From an uncultured Pelagibacteraceae bacterium (lineage in GTDB: Bacteria > Pseudomonadota > Alphaproteobacteria > Pelagibacterales > Pelagibacteraceae), in NCBI GenBank assembly GCA_902592445.1, contig CACJEN010000002.1, positions 62,001 to 126,000 on the forward strand: a stretch of 64,000 bases of DNA, given 5' to 3'. Below, piece after piece: positions 49,953 to 58,603 of this stretch. The translations under genes and the position numbers were made by a program. Under the pieces are notes generated by a model, which made no database searches, was not told the origin of the DNA, and saw only the letters and a list, made by a program, of their open reading frames with translations. The number at the start of each line of letters is the position of its first letter. Positions within the stretch are counted from its first letter, which is position 1.

Positions 49953-50690
49953 ATGGACCCTAAAGATAAAGTCGATCATATTAAAAATTGGATTTTAAAT
50001 TACGTTAATTCTATGCCAATGAAGGCCAAGTCATTAGTAATTGGGATTTCTGGAGGTATAGATTCTTCAGTATCTAGCACATTAAGTGCAATGACTGGTT
50101 TAAAAACAATAGTTTTATCTATGCCTATAAAACAAAAATCGGTACAACATGATTTAAGTTTAGCCCATCAAGATTGGTTAAAAAAAAATTTTAGTAATGT
50201 AGAAGGTCATACATTAGAACTTGATAGCTTGTTTAAAACATTTGAAGGAACTTTAAATAACTTTGGTAATGAACATGGAATGGCAAATTCTAGAGCAAGA
50301 TTAAGAATGACCACACTGTACCAAGTTGCAGCAGCAAACAGCGGAATAGTTGTTGGAACTGGAAATAAAGTGGAAGATTTTGGAGTAGGTTTCTATACAA
50401 AATATGGTGATGGAGGTGTTGATATTTCTCCAATAGCTGATTGTAACAAAACAGAAGTTTGGGAACTTGGTAAAGAACTTGGAATATTGAAAGAGATAAT
50501 TGATGCCCCTCCAACAGATGGATTGTGGGATGATGGTCGTACAGATGAAGGCCAACTTGGTTTGAGTTATAGAGAACTTGAAGAAGCAATGGAAAATGAA
50601 AACTCAGTAAATAGAGAAAAATATAATTCAATAAGAAGAACAAATTTGCATAAAATGGAACCTATTCCAGTGTGCAAAATCCCAAATTAA
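49953..50690 (+). CDS. nadE: NH3-dependent NAD+ synthetase
   Basis: A 245-residue PP-loop enzyme. 'IGISGGIDSSVSSTL' is the ATP-pyrophosphatase loop, 'NSRARLRMTTLYQVA' and 'GTGNKVEDFGVGFYTKYGDGGVDISPI' are NadE signatures, and 'PTDGLWDDGRTDEGQLG' binds the deamido-NAD+ adenylate. It amidates nicotinate adenine dinucleotide in the last step of NAD synthesis. It lacks the nitrilase-type glutaminase domain, so it must use free ammonia or a separate glutaminase. Confidence 0.93.
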   Translation: MDPKDKVDHIKNWILNYVNSMPMKAKSLVIGISGGIDSSVSSTLSAMTGLKTIVLSMPIKQKSVQHDLSLAHQDWLKKNFSNVEGHTLELDSLFKTFEGTLNNFGNEHGMANSRARLRMTTLYQVAAANSGIVVGTGNKVEDFGVGFYTKYGDGGVDISPIADCNKTEVWELGKELGILKEIIDAPPTDGLWDDGRTDEGQLGLSYRELEEAMENENSVNREKYNSIRRTNLHKMEPIPVCKIPN

Positions 50691-50735
50691 TCAAATAGAT
50701 TCACAAATCTATAATTTAAGTATATTCCTAGTTGT

Positions 50736-52097
50736 ATGGCTGAAGATATATTTTTAACTAATAGTCTTGATGGCAAAAAAATTAAATTCGTACCAAAAAA
50801 TGAAAAATCTATTGGTATGTATGTATGCGGACCAACAGTGTATGATGATCCACATATAGGTAATGCAAGACCTTTAGTTGTATTTGATATTCTTTTCAAA
50901 ATTTTGAAAAAAAAATACGGGTTCCACTCAGTTAAATATATTAGAAACATAACGGACATTGATGATAAAATCATTCAAGCGTCAAATGACAAAAAAATTT
51001 CAATAAAAGATTTAACTTTAAAAATCACAGAAAGTTTTCATGACGATTGTAAATATTTAAAGTGTGAGGAGCCAACTAATGAACCAAAGGCAACTGAAAA
51101 TATAAATCAAATGGTTGATATGATCACTGATTTAGAAAAAAAAGGTTATGCATATTCAAATAAAAACCACGTGTATTTCGAGCTAAATAAATTTGAAGAT
51201 TATGGCAAACTTTCAAATAAAAAATTAGATGAATTAATTGCTGGCTCAAGAGTTGAAGTATCTGAATTTAAGAAAAATCCAGAAGATTTTGTTTTATGGA
51301 AACCATCTGCAGATGGTGAGCCATCATGGGAGTCTCCTTGGGGAAAAGGTAGGCCAGGTTGGCATTTAGAATGTTCAGCTATGTCAAAAAGATACTTAGG
51401 AGATGAATTTGATATTCATGGCGGAGGTAGAGACTTGATATTTCCACACCATGAAAATGAAATAGCTCAATCTAGATGCGCAAATGGAACCAAATCTTTT
51501 GCAAATTATTGGGTTCATAATGGATTTATTACTTTATCAAATGAAAAAATGGCTAAATCTCAAGGAAATATTTTAAAAATAAAAGACTTTAAAAATAAAT
51601 ACAATGGTCAAGTTTTAAGATTAGCATTAATTACCAGTCATTACAGACAAGGACTTGATTGGAACGACAAGCTAATATTAGAGTGTGAGAAGACTTTGAC
51701 GAAGTGGTATTCTGTATATATTCAAGTTAATGAAAAAATATCCGTATCTCATGATATTTTATCTCCTCTTTATGATGATTTAAATACACCAGGCTATATT
51801 GCAAATTTACATTCTTTGTATTCCAAAGCTTCCTCGGGAACAGATGAGGATAAAATTGTTTTTGTCAAAGCTTGTAATTTTGTTGGACTTTTAACAGATA
51901 CCAAAGAGGAATGGATGAAGTATAAAAAAAGTTCAATAAAAATATCAGAAGATGAAATTAAATCTAAAATTGATGAGAGAAACAAAGCAAGATCTGACAA
52001 AAATTATGAATTAGCTGATAAAATTAGACAGGATCTTTTTGATAAGGGTATTTTAATTGAAGATAAAGATGGTACAACCTCGTGGAAATTAAAATGA
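50736..52097 (+). CDS. cysS: Cysteinyl-tRNA synthetase
   Basis: A 453-residue class I synthetase. The HIGH motif is 'PTVYDDPHIGNARPLVVFD' with the zinc Cys just before it ('YVCGPTV'). Other zinc ligands are in 'GWHLECSAMS' and 'FPHHENEIAQS'. KMSKS appears as 'EKMAKSQGN'. The length is near the usual 460. It charges tRNA-Cys. Its TGA overlaps the cimA ATG (ATGA), so translation is coupled. Confidence 0.96.
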   Translation: MAEDIFLTNSLDGKKIKFVPKNEKSIGMYVCGPTVYDDPHIGNARPLVVFDILFKILKKKYGFHSVKYIRNITDIDDKIIQASNDKKISIKDLTLKITESFHDDCKYLKCEEPTNEPKATENINQMVDMITDLEKKGYAYSNKNHVYFELNKFEDYGKLSNKKLDELIAGSRVEVSEFKKNPEDFVLWKPSADGEPSWESPWGKGRPGWHLECSAMSKRYLGDEFDIHGGGRDLIFPHHENEIAQSRCANGTKSFANYWVHNGFITLSNEKMAKSQGNILKIKDFKNKYNGQVLRLALITSHYRQGLDWNDKLILECEKTLTKWYSVYIQVNEKISVSHDILSPLYDDLNTPGYIANLHSLYSKASSGTDEDKIVFVKACNFVGLLTDTKEEWMKYKKSSIKISEDEIKSKIDERNKARSDKNYELADKIRQDLFDKGILIEDKDGTTSWKLK

Positions 52098-53695
52098 GTA
52101 AAGAAAAAATCTATATATTTGATACCACCTTAAGAGACGGAGCTCAAACACAGGGAGTAGACTTTTCTTTAAATGAAAAAGAAAAGATTGCAAAATCCCT
52201 TGATAATCTAGGTGTTGATTATATTGAAGGTGGATGGCCAGGGGCAAATCCGACAGATACAGAATTTTTTAACAAAGATCAAAATTTTAAAAATGCAAAC
52301 CTTACTGCATTTGGTATGACCAAAAAATCAGAGCACAGCGCAAATAACGACCCAATGTTATCCTCATTGATTAATTCTAAAAGTAAATCGGTTTGTTTGT
52401 TCGGCAAGGCATGGGATTTTCATGTTGATGTAGCTTTAGGCATTTCAAATAACCAAAATCTGGAAAATATTAGCGAAAGTGCAAAACATATTGTGAGCTC
52501 TGGTAAAGAATTTATGTTTGATGCTGAGCACTTTTTCGATGGTTATAAATCTAATGCTGAATATGCAATATCGTGTTTAAAATCTGCATATGATAATGGT
52601 GCAAGATGGATCGTACTGTGTGATACAAATGGCGGAACTTTACCTCACGAGGTTTCAAAAATTGTTGAAGATGTTACAAAACATATCCCTGGAAAAAATC
52701 TAGGAATTCATGCTCACAATGATACTGAAAATGCAGTTGCAAATAGTTTGGTAGCAGTTCAAGCTGGAGTGAGACAAGTTCAAGGAACTATCAATGGGTT
52801 AGGTGAAAGATGTGGAAATGCTAATCTTATGTCCCTAATCCCAAATTTTTTCTTTAAAAAAGATTTCTCAGATAAATATGAAATAAGTATTAAACCTGAA
52901 AATATCAAAAATTTAACACAATGCTCCAGACTATTAGATGAAATATTAAATAGAAAACCAAATAAACATTTGCCTTATGTTGGAGCTTCTGCATTTTCAC
53001 ATAAAGGAGGAATGCATGTATCTGCTGTTCAAAAAGATCCAAAAACCTATGAACATATAAATCCTGAAAATGTGGGTAATGTGAGAAATATTGTTGTTTC
53101 GGATCAATCTGGACAATCTAATATTATGTCTCGATTAAACGCTATTGGTATTAATATTAAAAAAGACGATCCAAAAATTAAAAAACTTTTACACGAGGTA
53201 AAAGATAGAGAGTTTATTGGCTATAGTTACGATGGAGCAGACGCATCTTTTGAATTATTAGCACGTAGACTTATGGGAGATATTCCAAGATATATTTCTA
53301 TTAATGAGTACGATGTATCTGTAAAAAAAGATTCTTCTGGTGAGGTAATGTCATTTGCAAAAGCAAAACTTGAAGTTGATGGTCATGAAATATTATGTGA
53401 AGGCGAGGGAAACGGCCCTGTTAATGCACTTGATAATGCGATTAGAAAAAATGTAAACAAACTAGAAAAATATTCAGAATATTTAAAAGATTTAAAATTA
53501 GTGGATTATAAAGTTAGAATTCTAAATACAGGTACTGGAGCAGTTACTAGAGTTTCAATAGAGAGTGCAGACTCAAAACATGGGAATTGGTTTACAATTG
53601 GAGTTTCTCCAAATATCATTGATGCTTCTTTTAAAGCTTTAGTTGATAGTTTAGATTATAAATTATTCAAAGATAATGCTCCAGCTAGCACTTAA
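52094..53695 (+). CDS. cimA: (R)-citramalate synthase
   Basis: About 533 residues from ATG 52094, which overlaps the cysS stop as ATGA and has GGA 7 bases upstream. The ORF-track GTG at 52082 lies within cysS without support. 'YIFDTTLRDGAQTQGVDFSL' and 'LGVDYIEGGWPGANPTDTEF' are typical of citramalate rather than isopropylmalate synthases. The metal His pair is in 'LGIHAHNDTENAVANSL', and a C-terminal regulatory LeuA dimer domain covers about 400-533. It condenses pyruvate and acetyl-CoA to citramalate for isoleucine synthesis without threonine deaminase. Confidence 0.92.
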   Translation: MSKEKIYIFDTTLRDGAQTQGVDFSLNEKEKIAKSLDNLGVDYIEGGWPGANPTDTEFFNKDQNFKNANLTAFGMTKKSEHSANNDPMLSSLINSKSKSVCLFGKAWDFHVDVALGISNNQNLENISESAKHIVSSGKEFMFDAEHFFDGYKSNAEYAISCLKSAYDNGARWIVLCDTNGGTLPHEVSKIVEDVTKHIPGKNLGIHAHNDTENAVANSLVAVQAGVRQVQGTINGLGERCGNANLMSLIPNFFFKKDFSDKYEISIKPENIKNLTQCSRLLDEILNRKPNKHLPYVGASAFSHKGGMHVSAVQKDPKTYEHINPENVGNVRNIVVSDQSGQSNIMSRLNAIGINIKKDDPKIKKLLHEVKDREFIGYSYDGADASFELLARRLMGDIPRYISINEYDVSVKKDSSGEVMSFAKAKLEVDGHEILCEGEGNGPVNALDNAIRKNVNKLEKYSEYLKDLKLVDYKVRILNTGTGAVTRVSIESADSKHGNWFTIGVSPNIIDASFKALVDSLDYKLFKDNAPAST

Positions 53696-54423
53696 TGTCT
53701 TTTAAAAATATTTCTTTTATTTTACATAAACCACAATTATCTGAAAATATAGGTGCATGTGCTAGAGCAATTAAAAACTTTAATTTTCAAAAATTATTAT
53801 TAGTTGAACCTAAACCAATTTTTCCTAATGATAAAATTATAGCAACTTCAGTTGGTGCAAAAGATATTATAAAGGGAGCAAAAGTATTTAATCATATAGA
53901 AAAATCAATAAATAAAATTGATATACTAGTTGCAACATCTGCAAGATTTAGGAATAAAAATATTAAACATATATCTATTTCAGAATTAAATAAAATTGAT
54001 TACAATAAAAAAGTTGGTTTTATCTTTGGTTCAGAGGCATCAGGCTTATCAAACGAAGAAGTGAGTTATGCAGACTATACTTTGCAAATTCCAAGTAATA
54101 AAAATTTTAGATCGTTAAATCTATCACATAGTCTAATTATAGTTGCACAAATTATTAGCAGTTTAATTTCTAATAAAAAATATAAGATTGAAAAGTCGAA
54201 AAAAATTAAATCAGCATCCAAAAAGGATATTCAAAGCATGCTTTCTTTATGTGTTAATAATTTAGAGCAAAGAAATTTTTTTAATCCCCCTGAAAAAAAA
54301 CCAATCATGTTGGAAAATTTGAGAAGTATTTTTTACAAAATGAACTTATCAGAAAAAGAAACTCGCATTTTATCGAGTGTATTTGCTGGTTTAACTAAAA
54401 AAAGGTTGATTGACAAAACTTAA
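53695..54423 (+). CDS. trmJ: tRNA (cytidine/uridine-2'-O-)-methyltransferase, TrmJ-like SpoU family
   Basis: A 242-residue SPOUT methyltransferase. Motif 1 is 'ILHKPQLSENIGACARAIKNF', motif 2 'KVGFIFGSEASGLSNEEV', and motif 3 'FRSLNLSHSLIIVAQ', all typical of TrmJ (2'-O-methylation of tRNA position 32). A C-terminal helical extension of about 80 residues is as in TrmJ. It overlaps cimA by one base (TAATG) and lies 25 bases upstream of rpsD, so it is likely to be co-transcribed with both. Confidence 0.85.
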   Translation: MSFKNISFILHKPQLSENIGACARAIKNFNFQKLLLVEPKPIFPNDKIIATSVGAKDIIKGAKVFNHIEKSINKIDILVATSARFRNKNIKHISISELNKIDYNKKVGFIFGSEASGLSNEEVSYADYTLQIPSNKNFRSLNLSHSLIIVAQIISSLISNKKYKIEKSKKIKSASKKDIQSMLSLCVNNLEQRNFFNPPEKKPIMLENLRSIFYKMNLSEKETRILSSVFAGLTKKRLIDKT

Positions 54424-54448
54424 CATCTGCTTATAAAGCCGATATTCA

Positions 54449-55066
54449 ATGACAAAAAGATTAAACTCTAAACATAAAGTTGATAGAAGGTTAAAGGTAA
54501 ATCTTTGGGGAAGACCAAAGAGTCCTTTTAATACAAGAGCTTATCCCCCAGGGCAGCATGGACAAACCAAGTCACAGAAACCATCCGATTATGGAATTCA
54601 ACTTCAAGCAAAACAAAAATTAAAATCTTATTACGGTAACATGAACGAAAGACAGTTCAGAAATATGTATAAAAAAGCGATTATGAAAAAAGGTGACACA
54701 GCAGAAAATTTAATTGGGTTACTTGAGAGAAGGTTAGATGCCGTTATTTATAGATCAAAGTTATCAAATACTATTTTTTCATCGAGACAGTTGATTAACC
54801 ATGGTCATGTTAGAGTTAATGGAAAAAAAGTAAATATTGCTAGCTTTCAAGTAAAAGAAGAAGACACTATTGAAATTAGAGATAAATCTAAATCACTAGC
54901 TTTAATAGATATCGCTCTTGCTAACAAAGAAAGAGAAGTGCCAGAATATCTTCAGCTAGATGAGAAAAACAAAAAAGTAAAATTTGTAAGAGTTCCAGCT
55001 TTTGAAGAAGTTCCTTATCCTGTTGTAATGGAACCTAATTTAGTAATTGAATATTATTCAAGGTAA
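54449..55066 (+). CDS. rpsD: 30S ribosomal protein S4
   Basis: A 205-residue S4. '[34 protein letters not shown]' is the alphaproteobacterial S4 start, and the S4 RNA-binding domain is visible in '[42 protein letters not shown]'. S4 nucleates 30S assembly on 16S rRNA and can repress its own operon. There is no zinc Cys cluster, which is normal for this group. No clear Shine-Dalgarno is visible ahead of the ATG. Confidence 0.97.
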   Translation: MTKRLNSKHKVDRRLKVNLWGRPKSPFNTRAYPPGQHGQTKSQKPSDYGIQLQAKQKLKSYYGNMNERQFRNMYKKAIMKKGDTAENLIGLLERRLDAVIYRSKLSNTIFSSRQLINHGHVRVNGKKVNIASFQVKEEDTIEIRDKSKSLALIDIALANKEREVPEYLQLDEKNKKVKFVRVPAFEEVPYPVVMEPNLVIEYYSR

Positions 55067-55174
55067 AAAACCCCCTATATTTACACAAATTAATTATCAG
55101 CTCTGCTATGCATTTATTTAAACTATAAATTTGTCTAAATAATATTAAATTACGAGTATTAAAGAAAATTTAGT
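55067..55174. other. Intergenic region between rpsD and the autotransporter, no gene seen
   Basis: This 108-base AT-rich gap holds no open frame, tRNA-like fold or strong hairpin that I can see. The promoter for the autotransporter gene should lie here, but no consensus pair stands out. Confidence 0.5.
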
Positions 55175-58030
55175 ATGGGCTCTTTTTTAATTAAAATAAT
55201 TTTTTTTATAATTGCTTTAAGTTGGAGCAATATATCTCATTCTGTAACTATTCTTGGAACTGGTGCTGGAGCGTTGCAAGGCGGTGATCTTACTGATCCA
55301 GAAAATGATGGAGTAGATGGTGCGCATACAAATTGGAACTGGTCGTCAATTAGTGCAAGTAGTGAACCTCGGTGGACTGGGGAAGGCTCATATAATGTGT
55401 TTGATAATAAAGTTGGTTCTTCTAATAACAAATGGTGTTGTAATGGACCAACTCAATGGATAGCCGTTGAATTTGCACAAGCATATGTCTTAACTAGTTT
55501 CACAATAACTTCTGGAAATGACGTTCCATCTAGAGATCCTGATGTTTGGAAAATACAAGGTTCAAATGATGGAAATAATTGGACAGACATTTTTACTTAT
55601 AATAATGATGGTTCTTCACCTTGGAGTGACCGTAATCAAGTTCTTTTGTATAGTGGAGGCGGAGATGATTATCCTACACCAAGTGCTTATAAACATTTCC
55701 GTTATCGTGTAACTTCTACTGGAGGTGGTCACCATCAAATCAATGAATTAGAGTTTTTTGGCAACGTTGACAGCACTGATCCAACCCTTACCTCATCTGT
55801 ACCTGCTGATAATGATACAGGAGTTTTAAGTACCACAGACATAGTTTTAAATTTTGATGAAGCTGTAAATACTGGAAGTGGAAATGTAACGATTAAGAAA
55901 ACATCAGACGATTCAGTTATTGAAGCAATTGATGTAACAAGCGGTCAAGTAAGTGGATCCGGTTCAGCACAAATTACAGTAAATCCTTCAGTTACATTGG
56001 ATAGCTCTACCGAGTATTACGTTCTAATTGATGCAACTGCTTTTGATGATCTTTCTGGAAACAGTTATGCTGGGATTAGTTCAACAACCGCACTAAGTTT
56101 TACTGTAGCAGACACCACAGATCCAACTCTTACCTCATCTGTACCTGCTGATAATGCAACAGGTGTTGCTGGTAATGCAAATATAGTTCTAAACTTTAGT
56201 GAAAGTGTAACTACGCAAACTGGAGATATAATAATAAAGAAAACATCTGATAATTCAATTGCTGAAACAATTGATGTAACAACTGGTCAAGTAAGTGGAT
56301 CTGGGACAGCACAAATTACAGTAAATCCTTCAGTTACATTGAGTAGCTCAATAGAATATTACGTTTTAATTGATGCAACTGCTTTTGATGATACAGCTGG
56401 AAATAGTTACGCTGGGATTAGTTCAACAACCGCTTTAAGTTTTACAATAGCAGACACCACAGATCCAACTCTTACTTCATCAGTGCCCGCTGATAATGCA
56501 ACAGGTGTTTCTGTTGATGCAGATATAGTTCTAAATTTTAGTGAAAGTGTTAATGCTGTAAATGGAAATGTAACTATTAAGAAAACATCAGACGATTCAG
56601 TTATTGAGGCAATTGATGTAACTACTGGTCAACTAAGTGGGTCTGGGACAGCACAAATTACATTAAATCCCTCAGTAAGTTTGCAAAGTGGCATAGAGTA
56701 TTATGTTTTAATTGATGCAACAGCATTTGATGATCTTTCTGGAAATAGTTATGCCGGAATTAATTCAACAACTGCATTAAGTTTTACAACGGCATCAAAA
56801 TCAGATCCAACAAATGATAAAGATGTAGTTGGATTAATTGAGGGACAAGCTGATCAAGCAACAAATGTTTTCACTCAATCTTTAGGTTTAATTTCTAGTA
56901 GACTTGAGTATTTAAGGCAAAACAAAGACATCAACAATCTAAGCAAAAATGAGCTAAAGATTGATTTTGCTGATGAAATGCTCACTACATTAGCCAAAGC
57001 TTTAAAAGCCTCGATATCAGAGTCTGATACAAAAAGTGTTGAGACTGATGACTGGACAACTTGGTCAAAAGGTTCAATTAGAGTTTCAAAAATAGGTGAT
57101 ACTAGTAATTCGTCTGAAAAAGAAATTGATAGTCAAGGGATCGCTTTTGGAATTGACAAAAAAATAAATGAAAATGATATTTATGGATTTTCTTTTCAAT
57201 ATGGACAAAGCGATACAGATGTTGGATCTAATGGAAGTGGAATTGATGGAAAGAATTACAGCATAGCATGGTATAGAACCAAGCCTATTGATAACGATAA
57301 TTTTATTGAGGGCACAATAGGTATTGGTAAAATAAAAACCGATATTGAGAGAAAATCTGGCTCAAATACATTAACCGCGTCTAGAAATGGTGAACAAATA
57401 TTTGGTTCAATTAATTTTGGAAAAAATATCAGTAAAGGAAATTTTGACTTTAACCCAGTTTTAAGAGTTGATCTTGGATACACAGAACTCGATGAATATT
57501 CAGAGGTGGGAACAGATGCACTGTCCTATGGGGATCAGGAAATACAAAATGGTTTGCTGTCATTAGGATTTGGATTTAATAACTTAATAAAATTTGAAAA
57601 TAGCAAATTAAAGCCTATAGGTTTAGTTGAACTTGGATTAGACTTCAGCGATTCATCAACTACAAAATTAAATTATATATCTGATACAAGTACTGTCTAT
57701 ACTTACACGCATGATAACACATCAGACTACATGTTAACCTCAGAGATTGGATTTCTATATGAATCAAATGATAATTTAATAATAAATACAAGTTATAAAC
57801 GTATACAAGGAGAAAGAGATCAACATTCAGATACGTTAGTATTTGGTTTAAATTTTGAACCAAATAAAGACATTAATTACGCCTTCCAGCTTTCTGATAC
57901 TGAAAATTTGTCCGCTGGATTAAACATACTTAAAAAAGTAAACGATGTTGATATAAACTTTAATTTTGATCAACAAATAAATAATAATACAGAAAATAAT
58001 GCGGAAATATTAATTAATAGAATATTTTAA
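55175..58030 (+). CDS. Autotransporter-like outer membrane protein with discoidin-like domain and three Ig-like repeats
   Basis: A 951-residue surface protein. Residues 1-23 are a signal peptide (ends SNISHS). About 24-197 form an F5/8 type C (discoidin)-like domain ('WIAVEFAQAYVLTSFTITSG', 'DPDVWKIQGSNDGNNWTDIF', 'FRYRVTST'), often carbohydrate-binding. Residues 199-540 are three 114-residue bacterial Ig-like (Big_5/SbsA type) repeats. A linker with 'ISSRLEYLRQ' follows. From about 625 a beta-barrel of alternating strands ends in Arg-Ile-Phe, the usual BAM signal. It probably displays an adhesive or glycan-binding passenger on the cell surface. No protease or catalytic motif is seen. It is monocistronic. 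Confidence 0.8.
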   Translation: MGSFLIKIIFFIIALSWSNISHSVTILGTGAGALQGGDLTDPENDGVDGAHTNWNWSSISASSEPRWTGEGSYNVFDNKVGSSNNKWCCNGPTQWIAVEFAQAYVLTSFTITSGNDVPSRDPDVWKIQGSNDGNNWTDIFTYNNDGSSPWSDRNQVLLYSGGGDDYPTPSAYKHFRYRVTSTGGGHHQINELEFFGNVDSTDPTLTSSVPADNDTGVLSTTDIVLNFDEAVNTGSGNVTIKKTSDDSVIEAIDVTSGQVSGSGSAQITVNPSVTLDSSTEYYVLIDATAFDDLSGNSYAGISSTTALSFTVADTTDPTLTSSVPADNATGVAGNANIVLNFSESVTTQTGDIIIKKTSDNSIAETIDVTTGQVSGSGTAQITVNPSVTLSSSIEYYVLIDATAFDDTAGNSYAGISSTTALSFTIADTTDPTLTSSVPADNATGVSVDADIVLNFSESVNAVNGNVTIKKTSDDSVIEAIDVTTGQLSGSGTAQITLNPSVSLQSGIEYYVLIDATAFDDLSGNSYAGINSTTALSFTTASKSDPTNDKDVVGLIEGQADQATNVFTQSLGLISSRLEYLRQNKDINNLSKNELKIDFADEMLTTLAKALKASISESDTKSVETDDWTTWSKGSIRVSKIGDTSNSSEKEIDSQGIAFGIDKKINENDIYGFSFQYGQSDTDVGSNGSGIDGKNYSIAWYRTKPIDNDNFIEGTIGIGKIKTDIERKSGSNTLTASRNGEQIFGSINFGKNISKGNFDFNPVLRVDLGYTELDEYSEVGTDALSYGDQEIQNGLLSLGFGFNNLIKFENSKLKPIGLVELGLDFSDSSTTKLNYISDTSTVYTYTHDNTSDYMLTSEIGFLYESNDNLIINTSYKRIQGERDQHSDTLVFGLNFEPNKDINYAFQLSDTENLSAGLNILKKVNDVDINFNFDQQINNNTENNAEILINRIF
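55769..56794 (+). repeat. Three tandem 342-bp in-frame repeats encoding Ig-like domains
   Basis: Units begin at the same codon (Asp in D-x-T-D-P-T-L-T-S-S) at 55769, 56111 and 56453, each exactly 342 bases, ending at 56794. Long stretches are near-identical at DNA level, for example 'GATCCAACTCTTACCTCATC' in unit 2 against one or two differences in the others. This implies recent duplication or gene conversion and makes the unit count likely to vary between strains and to be prone to misassembly. Confidence 0.9.
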
Positions 58031-58031
58031 A

Positions 58032-58370
58032 TCAATTTTTTGATTTAAAATTTATTCCTTTTGTCTCAAAAAGTTTTGCTAGTTCGCCATTCTCGTACAT
58101 TTCTTTAATAATGTCACAACCACCCACAAATTCATTTTTAACATATAGTTGTGGTATAGTAGGCCAATCACTATAAACTTTAATTCCTTCTCTAACACTT
58201 TGATTTGCTAAAACGTCAACACTTTTAAAATTTACTTCTAAAATTTTCAGAATATTAGTTACCGCCATCGAAAAACCACACTGAGGTGCATCAGGAGTAC
58301 CTTTCATAAAAAGACAGACTTCATTACTTTCTATTTCATTTTTGATCATATCATTTGTTTGTTGGTCCAT
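58032..58370 (-). CDS. grxD: Monothiol glutaredoxin, Grx4 family
   Basis: A 112-residue monothiol glutaredoxin. 'VCLFMKGTPDAPQCGFSMAV' contains the CGFS active site, followed by 'WPTIPQLYVKNEFVGGCDII' with the glutathione-binding cis-Pro and GG-C-D. Such proteins hold a glutathione-ligated [2Fe-2S] cluster, alone or with BolA, in iron-sulfur trafficking. The bolA gene lies directly upstream (1-base gap) in the same transcript, supporting the Grx4-BolA pair. Confidence 0.94.
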   Translation of the reverse strand: MDQQTNDMIKNEIESNEVCLFMKGTPDAPQCGFSMAVTNILKILEVNFKSVDVLANQSVREGIKVYSDWPTIPQLYVKNEFVGGCDIIKEMYENGELAKLFETKGINFKSKN

Positions 58371-58371
58371 T

Positions 58372-58602
58372 TTAATTCTCCTTAGTTTTAATTGCTAAAG
58401 CATGAAGTTCATTACCCATTTTGCCTTTAAGTGAGTTATATACCATTTTATGCTGCTCAATTTTACTTTTTCCAGAAAACTCTGATGATGTAACAGTTGC
58501 TGAATAATGATTACCATCACCTGCTAAATCTTGTATTTCAATACTAGCATCTGGCATTGCCTCTTTGATTAAATTTTCTATCTCTTTTAAATCCATTGCC
58601 AT
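58372..58602 (-). CDS. BolA family protein
   Basis: A 76-residue BolA/IbaG-like protein. 'IENLIKEAMPDASIEIQDLAGDGNHYSATV' and 'GKSKIEQHKMVYNSL' contain the conserved His of the helix-turn-helix-like region that helps ligate the cluster shared with Grx4. It lies between purL and grxD with gaps of one base, so it is made with the purine enzymes. It is probably an iron-sulfur or iron-homeostasis partner of the glutaredoxin. Confidence 0.92.
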   Translation of the reverse strand: MAMDLKEIENLIKEAMPDASIEIQDLAGDGNHYSATVTSSEFSGKSKIEQHKMVYNSLKGKMGNELHALAIKTKEN

Positions 58603-58603
58603 A

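Noticed and set aside
50290-50643. 117-residue minus-strand ORF inside nadE and similar long antisense ORFs (for example 13878-14414, 28493-28888, 11380-11646)
   Set aside because: They lie wholly or almost wholly opposite well-conserved genes, have odd residue composition (runs of Leu, His, Gln or Phe) and no recognisable domain, so they are shadows.
52082-52093. GTG start for cimA inside cysS
   Set aside because: ATG 52094 forms the common ATGA overlap with the cysS stop, and the D-T-T-L-R-D-G motif lies at the expected distance from it.
55769-56794. CRISPR array or mobile repeat
   Set aside because: The 342-base units are in frame, have no spacers and encode Ig-like domains of one protein.
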